NCBI GenBank assembly: GCA_031274335.1
Contig: JAISQG010000252.1
Coordinates: 1-6,043, forward strand
Origin: Gracilibacteraceae bacterium
GTDB lineage: Bacteria; Bacillota; Desulfitobacteriia; Desulfitobacteriales; Syntrophobotulaceae
Direction: 5' to 3'
Length of the DNA: 6,043 bases
Shown: one piece after another, positions 5,426 to 6,043 of the stretch
Layout of the letters: each line of letters starts with the position of its first letter
Position numbering within the stretch: the stretch's first letter is position 1
The notes under the pieces: generated by a model
Seen by the model: only the letters and a program-made list of their open reading frames with translations
Told to the model about the DNA's origin: nothing
Databases searched by the model: none
Made by a program: the position numbers and the translations under genes

Positions 5426-6043
5426 GTGGAATTCATCGAGGAAAACAGCCCGGTGGGAGACCCGGCGCAAAAACTGTACCGCCTGGTGCTCAAGGGCGAA
5501 ACGGCGGTGACGGCGCGGCCGGGCCAATTTATCCATATCCGCGTGACGCACGCGCCCGCGCCGTTGCTGCGCCGGCCGCTCAGTCTGGCCCGCATTGACG
5601 CGGAAGGCGGCCGGGTCACTGTCTATTACAGGCTGAAAGGGCAGGGCACGGAGCTTCTGGCACAAAAACGCCCCGGCGAAGAGCTGGACATTCTCGGCCC
5701 GCTGGGGCGTGGTTTCACCATCCCCGCAGCGGGCAGCCTGCTCCTTGTCGCCGGCGGCATCGGCGTTTTCCCGCTTTTGGCGCTGGGCGAGGAGGCGGCG
5801 CGGCGCGGCGTGTCATGCGTTTTGCTCTGGGGCGCGGAAAACAGCGCCTTTTTCGCCGCCGCGGCGGAAATCGCCGCTCCAATTCCGGCGCGCCGGTACG
5901 CGACTCTGGACGGAAGCCTGGGGCATAAGGGTCTGGTCACGGATTTGCTCAACATATACCCGGCGCAGCCAAGAGGCGGCCCGGCACAAATCGGCGGAGG
6001 CGCCCTGCCGTTTATTCCGGCCGCCCCCGCCTGCCGCGCCGCC
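5426..6043 (+). CDS. pyrK: Dihydroorotate dehydrogenase B electron transfer subunit (PyrK), 3' truncated
   Basis: The first 206 residues of a flavin- and iron-sulfur-dependent reductase subunit. It passes electrons from PyrD-bound FMN through 2Fe-2S and FAD to NAD+ in the fourth step of pyrimidine synthesis. Seen directly: the FAD-binding motif Arg50-Pro51-Leu52-Ser53 in LLRRPLSLARI, then VYYRLKGQGTELLAQKRPGEELDILGPLGRGF, the nucleotide-binding loop GGIGVFPLLALGEEA (from Gly110), and DGSLGHKGLVTDLL. These in this order are characteristic of PyrK among ferredoxin reductase-like proteins. The frame is open to the last base; the C-terminal cysteine cluster should lie beyond the window, so the Fe-S part cannot be checked. 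Where a CGP motif is expected, the sequence reads Gly190-Gly-Gly-Ala193 (5993-6004), which is odd. Alternative: another FAD/NAD reductase subunit such as a sulfhydrogenase gamma or NfnA-like protein. PyrK fits better, although pyrD is not visible. Confidence 0.85.
   Translation, partial: MEFIEENSPVGDPAQKLYRLVLKGETAVTARPGQFIHIRVTHAPAPLLRRPLSLARIDAEGGRVTVYYRLKGQGTELLAQKRPGEELDILGPLGRGFTIPAAGSLLLVAGGIGVFPLLALGEEAARRGVSCVLLWGAENSAFFAAAAEIAAPIPARRYATLDGSLGHKGLVTDLLNIYPAQPRGGPAQIGGGALPFIPAAPACRAA

Noticed and set aside
4706..5665. 319-residue - strand frame spanning three genes of the + strand
   Set aside because: It crosses three well-supported + strand genes with matched ribosome sites. The product is Arg/His/Gln-rich without a domain, as expected for antisense of GC-rich codons.
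1..6043. CRISPR array, tRNA/rRNA gene, insertion sequence, attachment site
   Set aside because: No spaced direct repeats, cloverleaf or rRNA-like stretch, transposase motif or terminal inverted repeats were seen.

Overview
The window is a GC-rich stretch (about 60% by eye) with Shine-Dalgarno sites of the AGGAGG/GGGAGGG type, GTG as well as ATG starts, and very tight gene packing. Three things point to a Bacillota host: a DHHW-family protein paired with an MBOAT acyltransferase, a DUF4860-type protein in a pilin-like cassette, and an electron-transfer subunit of the class 1B dihydroorotate dehydrogenase type (PyrK). It is most likely an anaerobic clostridial or Negativicutes-like lineage. That placement is inference, and I cannot name a genus. 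All recognisable genes are on the + strand. The genes at both edges are cut by the window.

Region 1 (1-3460) holds three consecutive genes: a 5'-truncated GNAT-family acetyltransferase, an AlgI-like MBOAT membrane O-acyltransferase, and a membrane-anchored DHHW protein resembling AlgJ/AlgX. The last two form the well-known pair that moves acyl groups across the membrane and places them on an extracytoplasmic glycan. The glycan cannot be identified from this window. Gaps of 24 and 13 bases, each filled by a ribosome binding site, suggest one transcript.

Region 2 (3461-3614) is the only real intergenic space. It holds a weak terminator-like hairpin and then a good candidate sigma-A-type promoter (TTTACT, 17 bases, TATGAT with an extended -10 TGG). 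It separates the acyltransferase cluster from the next operon.

Region 3 (3615-5422) is a compact cassette of four small proteins. Each has one N-terminal hydrophobic helix and looks pilin- or pseudopilin-like: a GspG-like protein, a DUF4860 protein, a protein with a prepilin-like helix containing Glu at +5, and a GspK/PilX-like protein with a YYAADSAA motif. The stops and starts overlap or lie within a few bases. None of the four has an intact Gly|Phe-x-x-x-Glu prepilin peptidase site. This is the most interesting part of the window. It could be a non-canonical pseudopilus tip or a membrane-anchored complex assembled without normal prepilin processing.

Region 4 (5426-6043) is the start of pyrK, separated from the cassette by only three bases, so pyrimidine biosynthesis appears to be co-transcribed with the pilin-like cassette. 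The gene runs off the right edge before its iron-sulfur cysteines.
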